Below are positions 1-10,970 of a DNA stretch of 64,000 bases, piece after piece. The position numbers were made by a program, and so were the translations under genes. Origin of the DNA: Picocystis sp. L7 (taxonomy: Eukaryota; Chlorophyta; Picocystophyceae; Picocystales; Picocystaceae); the NCBI GenBank assembly GCA_020975725.1, contig QXJR01000018.1, positions 248,001 to 312,000 on the forward strand, read 5' to 3'. The notes under the pieces are model-generated. The model saw only the letters and a list, made by a program, of their open reading frames with translations, was not told the DNA's origin and made no database searches. How positions within the stretch are numbered: the stretch's first letter is position 1; every line of letters begins with the position of its first letter.

Positions 1-1568
1 GAAAAATTGAACAAGAGATCCCAGAAGACGATCCCAGAAATCCAGCAGTGATTGCAGACTTGGTTGGGGACAACGTCGGAGACTGTGCTGCAAGGGGTGC
101 TGATCTCTTCGAGTCCATTGGAGCAGAAATCATCAGCGCCATGATCTTGGGCGGTACAATGGCAAGAAAAGCTGGTATCGAGGATCCACGGGGATTCATT
201 CTGTTTCCCCTGGTGGTGCACACCCTTGATCTCCTCGTGTCTGCCGTAGGCATCATGTCTGTGAGGGGTACATCCTGGCCCGGTAGTGCTAAGAGTGCAA
301 TGGATGATCCCTACGATGTTCTCAAAGGAGGGTACAATATCTCTGTCTTCCTTGCCACCGTTGGATTTTTCGCAACGACAAGGTATATGCTTTTCGTACC
401 ATCCGCCCCGCAGGCATGGATGCATTTCATGGGTTGCGGCCTCGTTGGTATTGTGACAGCTTACATGTTTGTACTGATCACTCAGTATTACACGGATCAT
501 AAGTTTAGACCCGTAAGAATGGTTGCCGAGGCATCTTGTACCGGTCACGGTACCAACATCATCGCTGGAGTTAGTCTTGGCATGGAAGCAACGTGCTTGC
601 CTGTCCTGACAATCTCCGCTGCGATCGTTTCGGCCTACTGGTTGGGTCACACGTCTGGACTTACAGACAGCAGCGGAAAAGCGTGCGGTGGACTTTTTGG
701 CACTGCCGTGGCGACAATGGGTATGCTGAGCACTGCGGCATATGTGTTGACCATGGATGTGTTTGGGCCGATTGCTGACAATGCTGGTGGCATTGTTGAA
801 ATGTCGGACCAACCGGAATCTGTCAGAGAGATCACCGATGAGCTGGATGCTGTAGGGAACACAACCAAAGCCACAACTAAAGGCTATGCTATCGGTAGTG
901 CGGCGCTGGCATCCTTTCTGCTCTTTTCTGCGTATATGGACGAAGTTAGTAGCTTCACGTCCACCCCCTTTACTCAGGTGGACATTGCTATTCCTGAGGT
1001 CTTTGTGGGTGGACTCCTAGGAAGTATGCTCGTATATCTTTTTAGTGCCTGGGCGTGCATGGCCGTAGGCAAGAGTGCGCAAGAAGTTGTGAACGAAGTA
1101 AGACGGCAGTTCATTGAAAGACCAGGCATCATGACACATAGAGAGAAGCCTGATTATGCTCGTTGCGTGTCCATTGTTGCCGAATCGGCGTTGAGGGAGA
1201 TGATCAAACCGGGCATCCTGGCAGTGGGTGCACCATGTGCCATAGGTGTGGTGTTCCGTCTGGTTGGGAAGATGACTGGCGTTCCACTGCTCGGGGCTAA
1301 AGTGGTGGCGAGCATGCTCATGTTTGCAACCGTGTCTGGGATTTTATTGGCTCTGTTCCTGAACACGTCTGGTGGTGCATGGGACAATGCGAAGAAATAT
1401 GTGGAAACGGGCGCACATGGGGGAAAAGGTAGCGAGGCCCACAAGGCTTCTATTACAGGCGACACGGTTGGAGATCCATTCAAGGACACTGCTGGGCCTT
1501 CTCTCCACGTCCTGATAAAAATGCTTGCAACTATCACGCTGGTGATGGCGCCACTCTTCTTGGACTAG
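1..1568 (+). CDS. AVP2: K+-independent (AVP2-type) H+-translocating pyrophosphatase, 3' part
   Basis: Membrane-bound proton pump driven by PPi hydrolysis. Type II enzymes of plants sit in Golgi and related membranes. Frame 3 is open from the left edge, so the gene starts before the window and about 521 C-terminal residues are seen (family length about 770-800). The first residues hold the acidic PPi-binding motif DDPRNPAVIADLVGDNVGDC. Next come CAARGADLFES, GHGTNIIAGVSLG, GPIADNAGGIVEM, then GNTTKATTKG, NTSGGAWDNAKKY and GDTVGDPFKDTAGPS near the end. The lysine in GNTTKATTKG is the known marker of K+-independent enzymes (alanine in K+-dependent ones). The sequence is very close to plant AVP2. 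No intron is seen in this part. The gene converges on MTO1 with a 153-bp gap. Confidence 0.96.
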   Translation, partial: KIEQEIPEDDPRNPAVIADLVGDNVGDCAARGADLFESIGAEIISAMILGGTMARKAGIEDPRGFILFPLVVHTLDLLVSAVGIMSVRGTSWPGSAKSAMDDPYDVLKGGYNISVFLATVGFFATTRYMLFVPSAPQAWMHFMGCGLVGIVTAYMFVLITQYYTDHKFRPVRMVAEASCTGHGTNIIAGVSLGMEATCLPVLTISAAIVSAYWLGHTSGLTDSSGKACGGLFGTAVATMGMLSTAAYVLTMDVFGPIADNAGGIVEMSDQPESVREITDELDAVGNTTKATTKGYAIGSAALASFLLFSAYMDEVSSFTSTPFTQVDIAIPEVFVGGLLGSMLVYLFSAWACMAVGKSAQEVVNEVRRQFIERPGIMTHREKPDYARCVSIVAESALREMIKPGILAVGAPCAIGVVFRLVGKMTGVPLLGAKVVASMLMFATVSGILLALFLNTSGGAWDNAKKYVETGAHGGKGSEAHKASITGDTVGDPFKDTAGPSLHVLIKMLATITLVMAPLFLD

Positions 1569-1721
1569 TCGATTTTGCGTGTAGTAATTTTCCTGAAGTC
1601 ACCATCGATAACTTATTAGCATAATGAGTGTGCAGCAAGAAATGTGAAATGCTTCAACTTTTTCCTGGCAATTGATGTTTTTGATCTGGGGCGTTTTTAC
1701 TTTGACATTCAGATCTTGCCT

Positions 1722-3791
1722 TCATTGATTCAATCCCTCCATAACAAGTTTAGGATTGCTAGCTCTTCGTCGACGGACTTCCAGGTGAAGAAGAAGCGCA
1801 GTTATGTCAGCCGGGCTAACACCTCCGATTCTTGATGCCTGACCAAGATCGACTGGACGAACTTTAGTTAGCTTCTCTCGCCCCTCCATAGATATAGTGT
1901 CAATGGACTGATAGTCGAGGTCCTTTGGAATGGTTTTAGAATACTTCGCAGATACACGCTCTAGATGTTGCTCCTGTCGCTTGATGAAACCCGAGTACTT
2001 GATGTGAATCTCCACACATTCCTTCTCGACAGCAGAGAGATCTGCAGCCCCTAGATTGTGCCTGTCCAAGGTGTCATAGTGAACGTGTGGGCGCTTCAAA
2101 AGATCCTCGAGGCTGCATGACCCTTTTACTTTGTGTCCGCTCAAGTGGAGTGAGTCCTTAGAAACAGGGTCATCTTCGTGACACCGGGTACTTCTCAACC
2201 TCTTTTCTTCGGCTTCTAACCTAGACCTTTTATCGGTGTACACCCTCCACATCCTATCGTCCACCATCCCAATCTCCCTACCAAGAGGGGTAAGTCTTGT
2301 GTCTGCGTTGTCTGCTCTGAGGAGCAGTCGATATTCTGATCGACTTGTGAGCATCCGATAAGGTTCCCTCAGGTCCTTCGTGACCAAGTCATCAATCAAA
2401 GTACCAATGTAACTCCCGCTTCGGGCCAAGACAGTTTGCTTTTCATCTTGTGCGCTCTTGGCAGCATTGATTCCAGCAAGTAAACCTTGGGCAGCTGCCT
2501 CCTCGTATCCCGTAGTACCATTCAGCTGCCCAGCAAGGTAAAGACCTTCGATGCGCTTGGTCTCTAGTGTTGGCATCAGTTGATGAGCTGGAAAGTAGTC
2601 ATATTCCACAGCATAAGCTGGCCGCATCATCACGACTTGCTCGAGCCCAGGAAGAGACCGGAGAAGCTCCAGCTGAAGGGTTTCCGGTAACCCGGTCGAG
2701 AAACCTTGCACGTATACCTCCGGGGTCTCTGATCCTTCTGGTTCCAAGAATACCTGATGGCTCGCTTTGTCGGCAAAACGGACGATCTTATCCTCAATGG
2801 AAGGGCAATATCTCGGTCCCTTGGCATCAAGCCACCCACCGTACGTAGGCGTCTCATGCAGATTTTCCTGTATGATGCGATGGGTGGCCTGGGTGGTGCG
2901 TGTCAGATAGCAGGGGATGGAGGGCGTGTTACTCCTTTGGGCTTCTGGGTCATAGCTGAACCACCGTACCTCAGGATCCCCATGCTGAGCTTCGAGTCTG
3001 GACACATCAATGGTTCTACCATCCACACGAGCCGGCGTACCAGTTTTGAGCCTCCCGTGCTCGAACCCCAGTGCTTGCAATGCTTCCGTGAGCCCTGTGG
3101 AGGGAGCTTCCCCGGCTCTGCCCGCTTCCAGGGACTTTCTTCCCACCCATATCCTTCCGTTCATGAAGGTGCCAGTTGTGACCACAGCCGCCTTGCAGTT
3201 GAACTTAGCACCGAAATGGGTTTGGAGTGCCGCAATTCTCCCGTTGTCGTCTAGCTCCACACCGGAGACCATCCCTTCTCGCAGCACCAGGTTGGGCGTG
3301 GTTTCCAGCGCACGGCGCATGGCCCTGGCATACGCATGTTTGTCGGTCTGCGCCCGCAGAGCCCACACGGCGGGTCCTTTGGATCGGTTCAGCACGCGTT
3401 TTTGCACCGCACATGCATCTGCCAGTTTTCCCATGACACCTCCCAGTGCGTCCACTTCGTGCACGAGCTGCGACTTGGCCGGTCCACCGACGGCTGGATT
3501 GCACGGCATCCACGCCACGCGTTCCAAGGAAAGCGTCAGGAGCAGCGTGCGGCATCCCAATTTGGCTGAAGCCAGTGCAGCTTCGCATCCTGCGTGTCCT
3601 GCTCCCACGACGACGACGTCGTACGTCTCTTGCTGCACGAAGCTTCCGTCGTTCGTGCGTGCGGTTCCGACGCCGTTTCCCCACGGCAGGCTGGCGTGGA
3701 TCCTTGTGCTGGACGTCCAGCGCCTTCCACGGAGCTTCTGCACCCTCCTTTGCGCCGTGCTTCGAGACACGGCGCGCGCACAACCGAGCAT
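1722..3791 (-). CDS. MTO1: tRNA uridine-5-carboxymethylaminomethyl modification enzyme, large subunit (MnmG/GidA/MTO1)
   Basis: FAD enzyme that, with MnmE/GTPBP3, modifies U34 at the wobble position of organellar tRNAs. The N-terminal FAD motif [20 protein letters not shown] is followed by the family signatures [37 protein letters not shown] and [17 protein letters not shown]. The C-terminal GidA-associated helical domain includes [10 protein letters not shown] and [20 protein letters not shown] chose the ATG at 3791 (689 aa) because it gives an arginine- and serine-rich, acid-free leader ([20 protein letters not shown]) typical of an organellar presequence. The frame stays open further upstream, to 3911. 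There is no intron. Mitochondrion or plastid cannot be decided from the sequence. It is head to head with WDR6, another tRNA position-34 modification factor. Confidence 0.95.
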   Translation of the reverse strand: MLGCARAVSRSTAQRRVQKLRGRRWTSSTRIHASLPWGNGVGTARTNDGSFVQQETYDVVVVGAGHAGCEAALASAKLGCRTLLLTLSLERVAWMPCNPAVGGPAKSQLVHEVDALGGVMGKLADACAVQKRVLNRSKGPAVWALRAQTDKHAYARAMRRALETTPNLVLREGMVSGVELDDNGRIAALQTHFGAKFNCKAAVVTTGTFMNGRIWVGRKSLEAGRAGEAPSTGLTEALQALGFEHGRLKTGTPARVDGRTIDVSRLEAQHGDPEVRWFSYDPEAQRSNTPSIPCYLTRTTQATHRIIQENLHETPTYGGWLDAKGPRYCPSIEDKIVRFADKASHQVFLEPEGSETPEVYVQGFSTGLPETLQLELLRSLPGLEQVVMMRPAYAVEYDYFPAHQLMPTLETKRIEGLYLAGQLNGTTGYEEAAAQGLLAGINAAKSAQDEKQTVLARSGSYIGTLIDDLVTKDLREPYRMLTSRSEYRLLLRADNADTRLTPLGREIGMVDDRMWRVYTDKRSRLEAEEKRLRSTRCHEDDPVSKDSLHLSGHKVKGSCSLEDLLKRPHVHYDTLDRHNLGAADLSAVEKECVEIHIKYSGFIKRQEQHLERVSAKYSKTIPKDLDYQSIDTISMEGREKLTKVRPVDLGQASRIGGVSPADITALLLHLEVRRRRASNPKLVMEGLNQ

Positions 3792-4038
3792 GGCCGTCGC
3801 AAACACGTGGACGTGTGGTGCTTGGATCGGGACACGGTTTCCCTTTCGTCCTGCTCGGATAGACCGGAAAATGGGGTTCGGTTTCCATCGGAGACCTTCC
3901 ACCGGTTCCATCGGAGGAGGGTGTCCAACTACCGGTCCGATCCAGGGGAGGGCAGATCACGTCCCTTCGGAGTGGTTCCGCCGACTTCACACAAGGGGAT
4001 TCCGACCCCCCTCTCTCTCCTTCTTCGGACCAGGGGGG
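3792..4038. promoter_or_regulatory. shared divergent promoter region, MTO1 / WDR6
   Basis: Only 247 bp separate the chosen MTO1 start (minus) from the chosen WDR6 start (plus), so both promoters and both 5' leaders must lie here or overlap the genes. A pyrimidine-rich tract (about 4007-4026) lies just ahead of the WDR6 ATG. No TATA box is evident. Confidence 0.5.
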
Positions 4039-7000
4039 ATGACCTCCCGTGGGACCTACGTGGGCGATGTGACCGCGCTCCATCTTCTACGTGACGAAGA
4101 TGACCGCGGCATTTGGTTGGCCTATGGAATGGGTGGACAGGTCTGGATCCATCCCATCGACAGCCGAAACCCCACACGAAATCGAATCCGGAACAGCAAG
4201 GGAATCCAGGTGACACAAGGAGCCAGAGTCCATGGACTGCAAACACGATGCAAGGGGAATGGGACCTGGGATCTTGTGGCTTTTGGGGACAAACAGGTTT
4301 CCATGTGGAAGGTAGAAGAAACCAAAAACAACCATGACGTGAATTTGAACCCCTACGGTGTGCTACCCAGGTTCAACAGTTGGGTGATGGATGTGGCATT
4401 CTCCAACTGCATCAAGGGGACGGGGGGTAGTGCCGTGGAAATCATGGAGATGGGACCTTCTACACAGGATGGAGTGGCTGATGAAGAAGGAGATCAATAT
4501 CAAAAGTGGGACGGACAACTTGCCGTGGGCCTTAGCGACAACACAGTTCAGATATGGGGGCTGGAGGATAAGGTTCTCTATGCGGAATACCGATGCAGTG
4601 TACCTGCACTACTTTACAGCATGGAGCTGAACTGGGGAAAGGACGGGAAGGCGGTGTATGTACTTTCTGGGACCGCTTTTTGCACCATTCTCTCCTGGAG
4701 GATAGACCCAACCCTTACCCGCAGTAGCCGCTGTGATGCCCTGGAATTGCACGGGCACGAAGGATCCATTCACCGACTGCGCTGGATGAAACTTAACAAG
4801 CAATTTGTCAGCGCTTCGGACGATCGCACTTTGAGGATCTGGGATCTTGATTTGCTGAGATACAAAGAGGCAATGCATGATGCACAGAGCGACGCTTGCG
4901 TTGCAATCTTGTATGGGCATACAGGTCGGATTTGGGATGTCGATGTCCGAGGGGACGTCTTGGCATCTGCAAGCGAAGACGGAACGGTCAGACTCTGGGA
5001 TCCCAGCAACCGCTCTCTGTTTGGTGTGATCAAGGCCCACGTGGGCAGAGGGGCATGGAGATGCGTGATGGACCTGAATCAGGGGTGTGTGTTCAGTGGG
5101 GGTGCAGATGCATCGGTCAAGTACTGGGATGTGCAGGAGAGACTTGATGCTCTTGTTCATGCAGGGTTTTCCGGGTGTGGTATGCTTGGCAGCGATTCAA
5201 GAGGCGGAGTTCAACACATCGTGTATTCAGAGTTTGAAAAAGATGAACAGCCTATGACCGACAGCTCTGCCGAATATGTCCGCTGTTTGCATTTGGCAGA
5301 TATGAACACTCTCTTCTTGGGTACAAATCGCGGCAAACTTATGAGCTTTGATTTGCAAGAGAAGAAGAAAACAGTCTTTGCCTGTACAAAAAGTAACGCC
5401 TGTAAGTCACCACCATCAGTAATGTCCTTACATGCCTTGCCCTGTATTGAAAGACGTTCGTGGTTGGTTGCGGCAGGGGACATAGGAGGGGGGATGATGT
5501 GGTGTTCATACTATGCCGGACATTCTCTGGAACACTGCCATTGGACTGCAGATTTTAGGAGTAGAGTCTTGGCCATGAAGTTACTTGAGCGATGTACTGG
5601 AGGAAGCTCTACATACTTAGTAATGTCATTAGACGCCAGTGGAAACGCACACCTCTGGAATATTGGCACGGACAAATTATTTGCGCCAACACCAACACTG
5701 CTTCTTTCCTTCGCCAATCCTTTTGGGGTAAGATTCACATGTGGAGACGTATCCATGTCCACAACTGCTGTAATTCTTGGTGACCAAAAGGGAAGTATTG
5801 TATTTTACAGGCTGTCCACGGATGTTTGGACACAGCCGTCCATAACTGCCACGTTTCCCTTACGCTTTCAACACTGTAAAGGCGCAACTGTATCGGCCAA
5901 ATTTGTACAGGAAAGCGATGAGGTTTTAGATTTCTTCACCACAGGACATGATGGCATGATACGCTTTTACACCCTAGGCAATTTCAACGATGAATGCATT
6001 TCATGCTCTGGAGTTCAAAAGGCTTCAGACATCTCCATGGTATTGGACTATTGCAATCTTAGAGGCGATAAAGTAATTGCTGGGTTTCATGCAAGGGATT
6101 TTGTCGTATATAATTTGTCACAAGGCAGTGAAGTCTTTCGAAAGCCCTGTGGTGGTTGGCGGCGTCCGGTCAGCTTTCTTTGTTCGGATTCAGGCGAAAA
6201 TGGCATGAGCTTTTGTTTCAGTTACGTCACAAATGGACAAGTTCATGCCTATCTTAAGCAGGCACCCATTCCACACAAGGGAAAACATCTTTCGATCAGT
6301 GGGTCTGCTGTTTGCACTTCGTATCATGGAAAGGAGATTCATTCTTCCTGTTTCATCCCATGCGTGAATTGTCCAATTCTCATTACAGGAGCAGAGGATG
6401 GTTTGCTGCGTACTTTGCAACCAAAACACGCTTTAGGGGCTAAGCGGCCCAAGCTTTTGGTTGCGTTCAAGTCGACTATCATTGGCGAGCAGGCAGCAGG
6501 CACTATCGTCAAGGCCATTGATATTGCTTCTGCAGAATTGCCTGACAAGTATATTCTGGTTTCGGGCGGGTCGAAAGAAGTCTTGATGGTTTGGCAGGTA
6601 TCAGTCAAGTGCACGGATTCGATTCACCCCGTATTTGATACATCAGCGCTGTGGTTAAGTACAAAGCCACCAAGGGAAGGTTTGCGTCCAACAAACCAAA
6701 AGCAAACCGGGAGCCACCACAGGTGTATGTCAGTGGCAGCACTTCCGTTGCAGAAGTTTGAGACGTCCTGCATCATTCTTATTGCATCTGCAAGCTCTGA
6801 CAACTCAATATCAACTTTTGCATTTCACTCCAGGACAAGGAAATGGAGGTATTTGCAACTTCTCAAGTACCATACGTGTCCTGTGTTGGATGTTGATCTA
6901 ATAAGATTGGGAAATGACATTTTGTTGTTGAGCTCTAGTTCAGATGGCTGTGTATGCATTTGGGATTTGTCAAGTAGCTTAGCATCTGCCACTAGCGGAG

Positions 7001-7500
7001 TATGGCACTTTCACGTGCCATTAGAGGAAGTTGAAGTGCCAATGCAGGCTCTATGGACACCACACGACGGGGGTGCAAATAGCATTGCAGCTTCAAGAAT
7101 CGATGAGAGTAGCCTGTTGGTTGTAGTCGGAGGAGAAGACAGCAGCATTTCCATTTATCAGCTCAGTTCGAAAGCATTCGACAAATGTGCCAGCGACACT
7201 GTGCCTTCAAATGTGATGTTCCATTGCACAGTTCCTGCGGCGCACATGTCTGCAATCAAATGCGTGTGGACAGACGGGATGAACATATTTTCGTCGGGTT
7301 TGGATCAGCGGGTAAGAATGTGGGGCGTGTGCTACAGCAGTGACAAAGTCATGATGGGACTTAAAAAGTTGCAATCGTGCACTGTGGAAGTTCCAGAAGT
7401 TGAAGCCATGTCTGTGTGGCCCTGCCGTCAGCGTGGTGGGTTTTTGGTTGCCTTGTCCGGAAGAGGCACGCAGTTCGTGCAATTTGATTACGGTCGGTAA
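4039..7500 (+). CDS. WDR6: WDR6-like WD40-repeat protein (tRNA 2'-O-methyltransferase partner)
   Basis: WDR6 (yeast Trm734/Rtt10) is the scaffold for the FTSJ1/Trm7 methyltransferase that methylates the 2'-OH of nucleotide 34 in certain tRNAs. The 1153-aa length fits the family (human 1121). The start at 4039 gives MTSRGTYVGDVTALHLL, matching the usual Y-x-G-x-V-TAL beginning. The frame is open for 343 codons further upstream, but that part is antisense to MTO1. Repeats are clear at about residues 235-400 (GHEGSIHRLRW, SASDDRTLRIWDLD, GHTGRIWDVDVRG, SASEDGTVRLWD, HVGRGAWRCVMDL, SGGADASVKYWDV). More WD repeats lie near the C-terminus (SSSDGCVCIWDLS, HMSAIKCVWTDG, SGLDQRVRMWGV). There is no intron. 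Confidence 0.9.
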   Translation: MTSRGTYVGDVTALHLLRDEDDRGIWLAYGMGGQVWIHPIDSRNPTRNRIRNSKGIQVTQGARVHGLQTRCKGNGTWDLVAFGDKQVSMWKVEETKNNHDVNLNPYGVLPRFNSWVMDVAFSNCIKGTGGSAVEIMEMGPSTQDGVADEEGDQYQKWDGQLAVGLSDNTVQIWGLEDKVLYAEYRCSVPALLYSMELNWGKDGKAVYVLSGTAFCTILSWRIDPTLTRSSRCDALELHGHEGSIHRLRWMKLNKQFVSASDDRTLRIWDLDLLRYKEAMHDAQSDACVAILYGHTGRIWDVDVRGDVLASASEDGTVRLWDPSNRSLFGVIKAHVGRGAWRCVMDLNQGCVFSGGADASVKYWDVQERLDALVHAGFSGCGMLGSDSRGGVQHIVYSEFEKDEQPMTDSSAEYVRCLHLADMNTLFLGTNRGKLMSFDLQEKKKTVFACTKSNACKSPPSVMSLHALPCIERRSWLVAAGDIGGGMMWCSYYAGHSLEHCHWTADFRSRVLAMKLLERCTGGSSTYLVMSLDASGNAHLWNIGTDKLFAPTPTLLLSFANPFGVRFTCGDVSMSTTAVILGDQKGSIVFYRLSTDVWTQPSITATFPLRFQHCKGATVSAKFVQESDEVLDFFTTGHDGMIRFYTLGNFNDECISCSGVQKASDISMVLDYCNLRGDKVIAGFHARDFVVYNLSQGSEVFRKPCGGWRRPVSFLCSDSGENGMSFCFSYVTNGQVHAYLKQAPIPHKGKHLSISGSAVCTSYHGKEIHSSCFIPCVNCPILITGAEDGLLRTLQPKHALGAKRPKLLVAFKSTIIGEQAAGTIVKAIDIASAELPDKYILVSGGSKEVLMVWQVSVKCTDSIHPVFDTSALWLSTKPPREGLRPTNQKQTGSHHRCMSVAALPLQKFETSCIILIASASSDNSISTFAFHSRTRKWRYLQLLKYHTCPVLDVDLIRLGNDILLLSSSSDGCVCIWDLSSSLASATSGVWHFHVPLEEVEVPMQALWTPHDGGANSIAASRIDESSLLVVVGGEDSSISIYQLSSKAFDKCASDTVPSNVMFHCTVPAAHMSAIKCVWTDGMNIFSSGLDQRVRMWGVCYSSDKVMMGLKKLQSCTVEVPEVEAMSVWPCRQRGGFLVALSGRGTQFVQFDYGR

Positions 7501-7664
7501 TACTACTAACATCGCCTCCAGGAACACATGCAATGCAAGTATCAGTGCATGAGCGTAGCTTGAAAAGATAAAACCATGGAAACTCACAATCATCAGTGCA
7601 CAGGTGACGGTGCGTCTTGTGTTTTCAAAGAAGGTGGTGAACACAGAACTTCTCCTATGCAACA

Positions 7665-9466
7665 TCAGTCATAGAATGCAGATGTTATTTGTCTCTCCAG
7701 TAGTTGGGGTGGTAAAACAGCAGGGCGCCCATATGGAGGGTTCGAACCAGCCTTAAAAAAGTCTCGACATTCAGAAGTAATTCTTGCATGGAACATCTGC
7801 GTTTGTATTCATTAGATTGGCAAGGCAAAAGGTAATCACATCGAATTCGCAACAAGACAAGGTTTAAATGAACGGTATCGCTTGGTCAGCCAGCAACTTC
7901 AACGCGGACGGGAAAGGCAACGCAACATGTATCTAAGTCGGTACTCACCTTGAAACAGTAGTCTGTTGAATCATCTCGAAATGGATTTGAGATGTGCTCC
8001 TTGATGTCAATAAGGCCTTGGTAGATAAGAGGCAGAACGATCAAGAATGTTATTGGAGGGGCCAGATGTTCGTACTTTCCAATAGAAATCGCAACGCCTG
8101 CACTGAAGCCTGACTCGACAGCCACTGCAAAGAGCATCATCTTGGTCATGAGGACAACTGTGTGGGTGTAACTGAGGGGAAATTGCATGTTAAGCTGAGC
8201 CAAGATGGTTCCAATAGCATTTCTTGCTTCTTCACAGTACTTGAGCATTGTTTCCTGATTGTTCAGGGGGTCTGGAAGGCGGCCGTCTAGGCACCACTTT
8301 GTAAACAACGAGGAAATCCACACCCACACCATCTGGCTTTTACCTCCACAGTCTTCCAAAAGCTCCTTTTCTGAATTGGTGAGCATTCCGTCGACAACCA
8401 GATCTGAAAGATCATCTACTCCAAGGCTTTCTCTCTCCTCTTCAGTCCATGCGTCGATTTCTCTAGCTTCCTTGAACAGGAGTGCTATGCTGAGTAAACC
8501 ATACCTCAGTATGGTTTTCCTCGCCATCACATCATTCGATCCACTTCCAGGAAAGTAGATGGACATTCTCATGCACATGTTATCCACAATGTTCATGAGC
8601 TTTTGAAGTGTTCCGTGACGGAGCTCCCACCAGATGTCAACTGTTTTTTGAAGGTACAATCCCAGTACGAAGGCCACAATGGTGCTCATGGTTTCCGAGA
8701 TGGTGGATAGTGATTGTGCAGTTTCCAGGGACAAGTGCCTACGGTCTGCCACTAACCACGTAAATCCTGCTACTATGGACGCAACAAGGAACATGAAGCC
8801 TACTTGTTGCCACAGGAATTTACTTTCAAAGATGGTCCCTTGCCATAGATAGAGGAAACCTTCTCTGAGAAGCTTCGCTTCTTTGTATCGCACCACTTTC
8901 ATCTTTCCCTTCCCTTCGTCTGCCAATCTCATCATACGCGTGAGCTTGTAATGAAACTTGGGTCCATCTGGCACGGGTCGGTCTGCCAAAGGTGCTACTG
9001 GCACTTTTTTCGGGTCATGTGTTTCATTGCCTTTTTTTTTCTTCCAGAACGTCCAGGTGGGTTCTGGTGGTGGTTCTTCGAATCCGAAGTCTGCGGCGGA
9101 GAAGGAGGGTCTAGCTTCGAGCCTTCTCATGGTGGCATCGGCTTCGCCGAACATCGGTTCATGCGTGTATCCAGGATAGGTGGAGGAAGGTTCGTTGGGT
9201 CGTGTCGTGTCCACGTCCACCACCACTTCTCGCAACGGCGACGCGTCTCTTCTCCTTGTCCTTTGTCCATCCATGAGGGGTTGTCGAAGGGACCTTTCTC
9301 CACCGTCCCATCGTTCTTCCGAGACCATCTCCTCCTCCTTGGCTCTTCTTCGCGTCCGGCTGTTCCTAGTCCGACGCGCTTCCGTAGGGCTGATCGTGTC
9401 CCAACGAAAGGCCCGTCCTGTCGGTTGGGACCGGTTGGACCTTCCCTTTCTACCCTTCCAATCCAT
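7665..9466 (-). CDS. bestrophin-like anion channel, two exons
   Basis: Bestrophin/UPF0187-type membrane protein. The acidic, basic-patched N-terminal part is followed by hydrophobic segments (VGFMFLVASIVAGFTWLVA; TMSTIVAFVLGLYL) and the family's conserved end (LPLIYQGLIDIKEHISNPF, then RDDSTDY). Bestrophins are ligand-gated Cl-/HCO3- channels; algal ones may feed bicarbonate to the plastid. The plain ORF stops at 7886, but a donor (AAG/GTGAGT, intron from 7948) and an acceptor (intron end 7797, CTAAT branch site) fit a 152-nt intron. The second exon, 7665-7796, adds 43 residues in frame, for 549 aa in all. The unspliced form would be 526 aa. The start is unsure: ATG at 9466 or 9328. The frame runs open to 9961, but that stretch looks non-coding. 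It converges on WDR6 with a 164-bp gap. Confidence 0.8.
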
Positions 9467-10970
9467 CGGATCGAACACCCGAAGGAAAAGGAAAAGAAAA
9501 CAGGGAAAAGGGAGAGGGAAAGAAAGAACCCCTCCAAAAGGACAGAGGGTCCTTGTCCAAGGCTCTCGGCCTTTCGTTGCCTCCCTTCCGATCCTCGGTC
9601 GAAAAAGGGAGCCACATGGGTCTGTCCGGAAAGGTTGAACCCCACAAGTGTGCCTATCACGTGTTGTTCCCGATGGCTTGGGGGAGAAGGAGATCGATGG
9701 TGGATCGACCCTCCTACGCGCCCTTGCAGTGCCTGGAAAACTCAACCGCAGGCCGGACGCAAAACTAGGTGCCCAGAACGAATGGCGTCTGTTCCAACGA
9801 TTCCAATCGCCTCGGGGTTCTATTCCCTCACACATCCTCAAGTCCCAATCGGCGACAAGCGTCCAGTCTTGCCGACGGCACTCTCTTCTGACACTCCATT
9901 GAAGCACGCCCGGACGATGCCGTGTTGCATTCACATGACTCTCGTGGTGCCTCCACTCCATTGTGCACCGAGACGACCGAGTCTCCTAGGATCCCTCCAA
10001 GGCTCCACCCCCCCTTCTTGGGATGGGAGTATCTCCTCCCCACTGGATGGTCCGAGTGTTGCCCATCGTGAATGGAAAGAAAAGTATCGCAAGTGAACGG
10101 TTGTGTCGTGACCTTGATGCATGTGACGGAAGCTTATGGAAGGCAATGCGACGATTCCTATCTACGCTTCTTCGCACCGCGTGTGGACATGGACCAACGA
10201 TCCTTCTCCCTTGCGTCTAGTGTTGTGAAAAAGCTTATGTGGGAATCTCCATATAAGCTTACACAATTGTGCGCATGTTTTGCCTCTTCACAACACCACT
10301 TGCGTCCAAGCCCTGCCCTTCTTGGTCGCGGTGTCCCACACCCTTTCCAATCGAAAGGGAAGACCGGGCGGAAGAAAAGCCCTATCCGGTGAAGTACAAC
10401 CCAATCCAAGCCTTGAAGGAGGGGCGCCTCAAACGGCGTTCCCAGCTTGTTGAGACGGAACGTCGAATGAAACAAGAATGGGGAGACACCCTTGTTTCCA
10501 CCGGAAGATCGAACGGTACGTGCACGTGAAGCAAGTCGGCCTAGGAAGACCCAAAGGAGTTTTACCTTGTTTATCTCGCTCGCCAAACTATATGAGGCGC
10601 TCGCGATTCCATCAGTGTAACAAGACTTTGCATTACCACCAGCTAATGCTCTCCTTACCTGCAATCCTTTCCAACGCCCAAGCCACCCCATTGACGTGAG
10701 ACGAGCCGTGTCCGCCTTCGTAGGACGCTGACCGTTCCTTGAGGGTACGAAGCCCTAGGAGAATTCCCATTGTCTTGGTCCAACTATCTCCAAGAAGAAA
10801 CACCAGACCCGTTTCTCCGCCAGGCCGGGTCCGATCGAAAGGAAGCGTTCCTGGTTGGAAAGGGAGTAGGAGGCGCCATCTGGGGTGGGTTCGGGTGCAC
10901 ACCTGCCACGTGCGAGGTTGGTGCGAAAGAAGCACGCCACCAACACCGCGTCGAGTGAGAGCGAAACAGC
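9467..10970. other. divergent intergenic region, bestrophin / SF3A2
   Basis: About 1.5 kb between divergent genes. Several ORFs cross it, but none has recognisable protein features and they overlap in many frames, as expected of GC-rich DNA. The strand upstream of the bestrophin ATG is strongly pyrimidine-rich (plus-strand purine run about 9484-9540). A nested inverted repeat lies at 10220-10296. No gene is seen. Confidence 0.5.
10220..10296. repeat. nested inverted repeat (possible hairpin)
   Basis: Outer 10-bp arms GTGTTGTGAA (10220-10229) and TTCACAACAC (10287-10296) enclose inner 8-bp arms AAGCTTAT (10231-10238) and ATAAGCTT (10253-10260). The heptamer TTGCGTC also flanks the structure on both sides. 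It could be a small structured RNA, a binding site or a decayed miniature transposon. Confidence 0.4.

Noticed and set aside
3010-4038. 343-codon in-frame extension upstream of WDR6
   Set aside because: It is antisense to MTO1, has no WD40 similarity, and the family-like N-terminus begins at 4039.
7735-7755. T-arm-like GGTTCGAACC sequence, possible tRNA
   Set aside because: No acceptor stem, D-arm or anticodon arm can be placed around it on either strand; it falls in the predicted last bestrophin exon.
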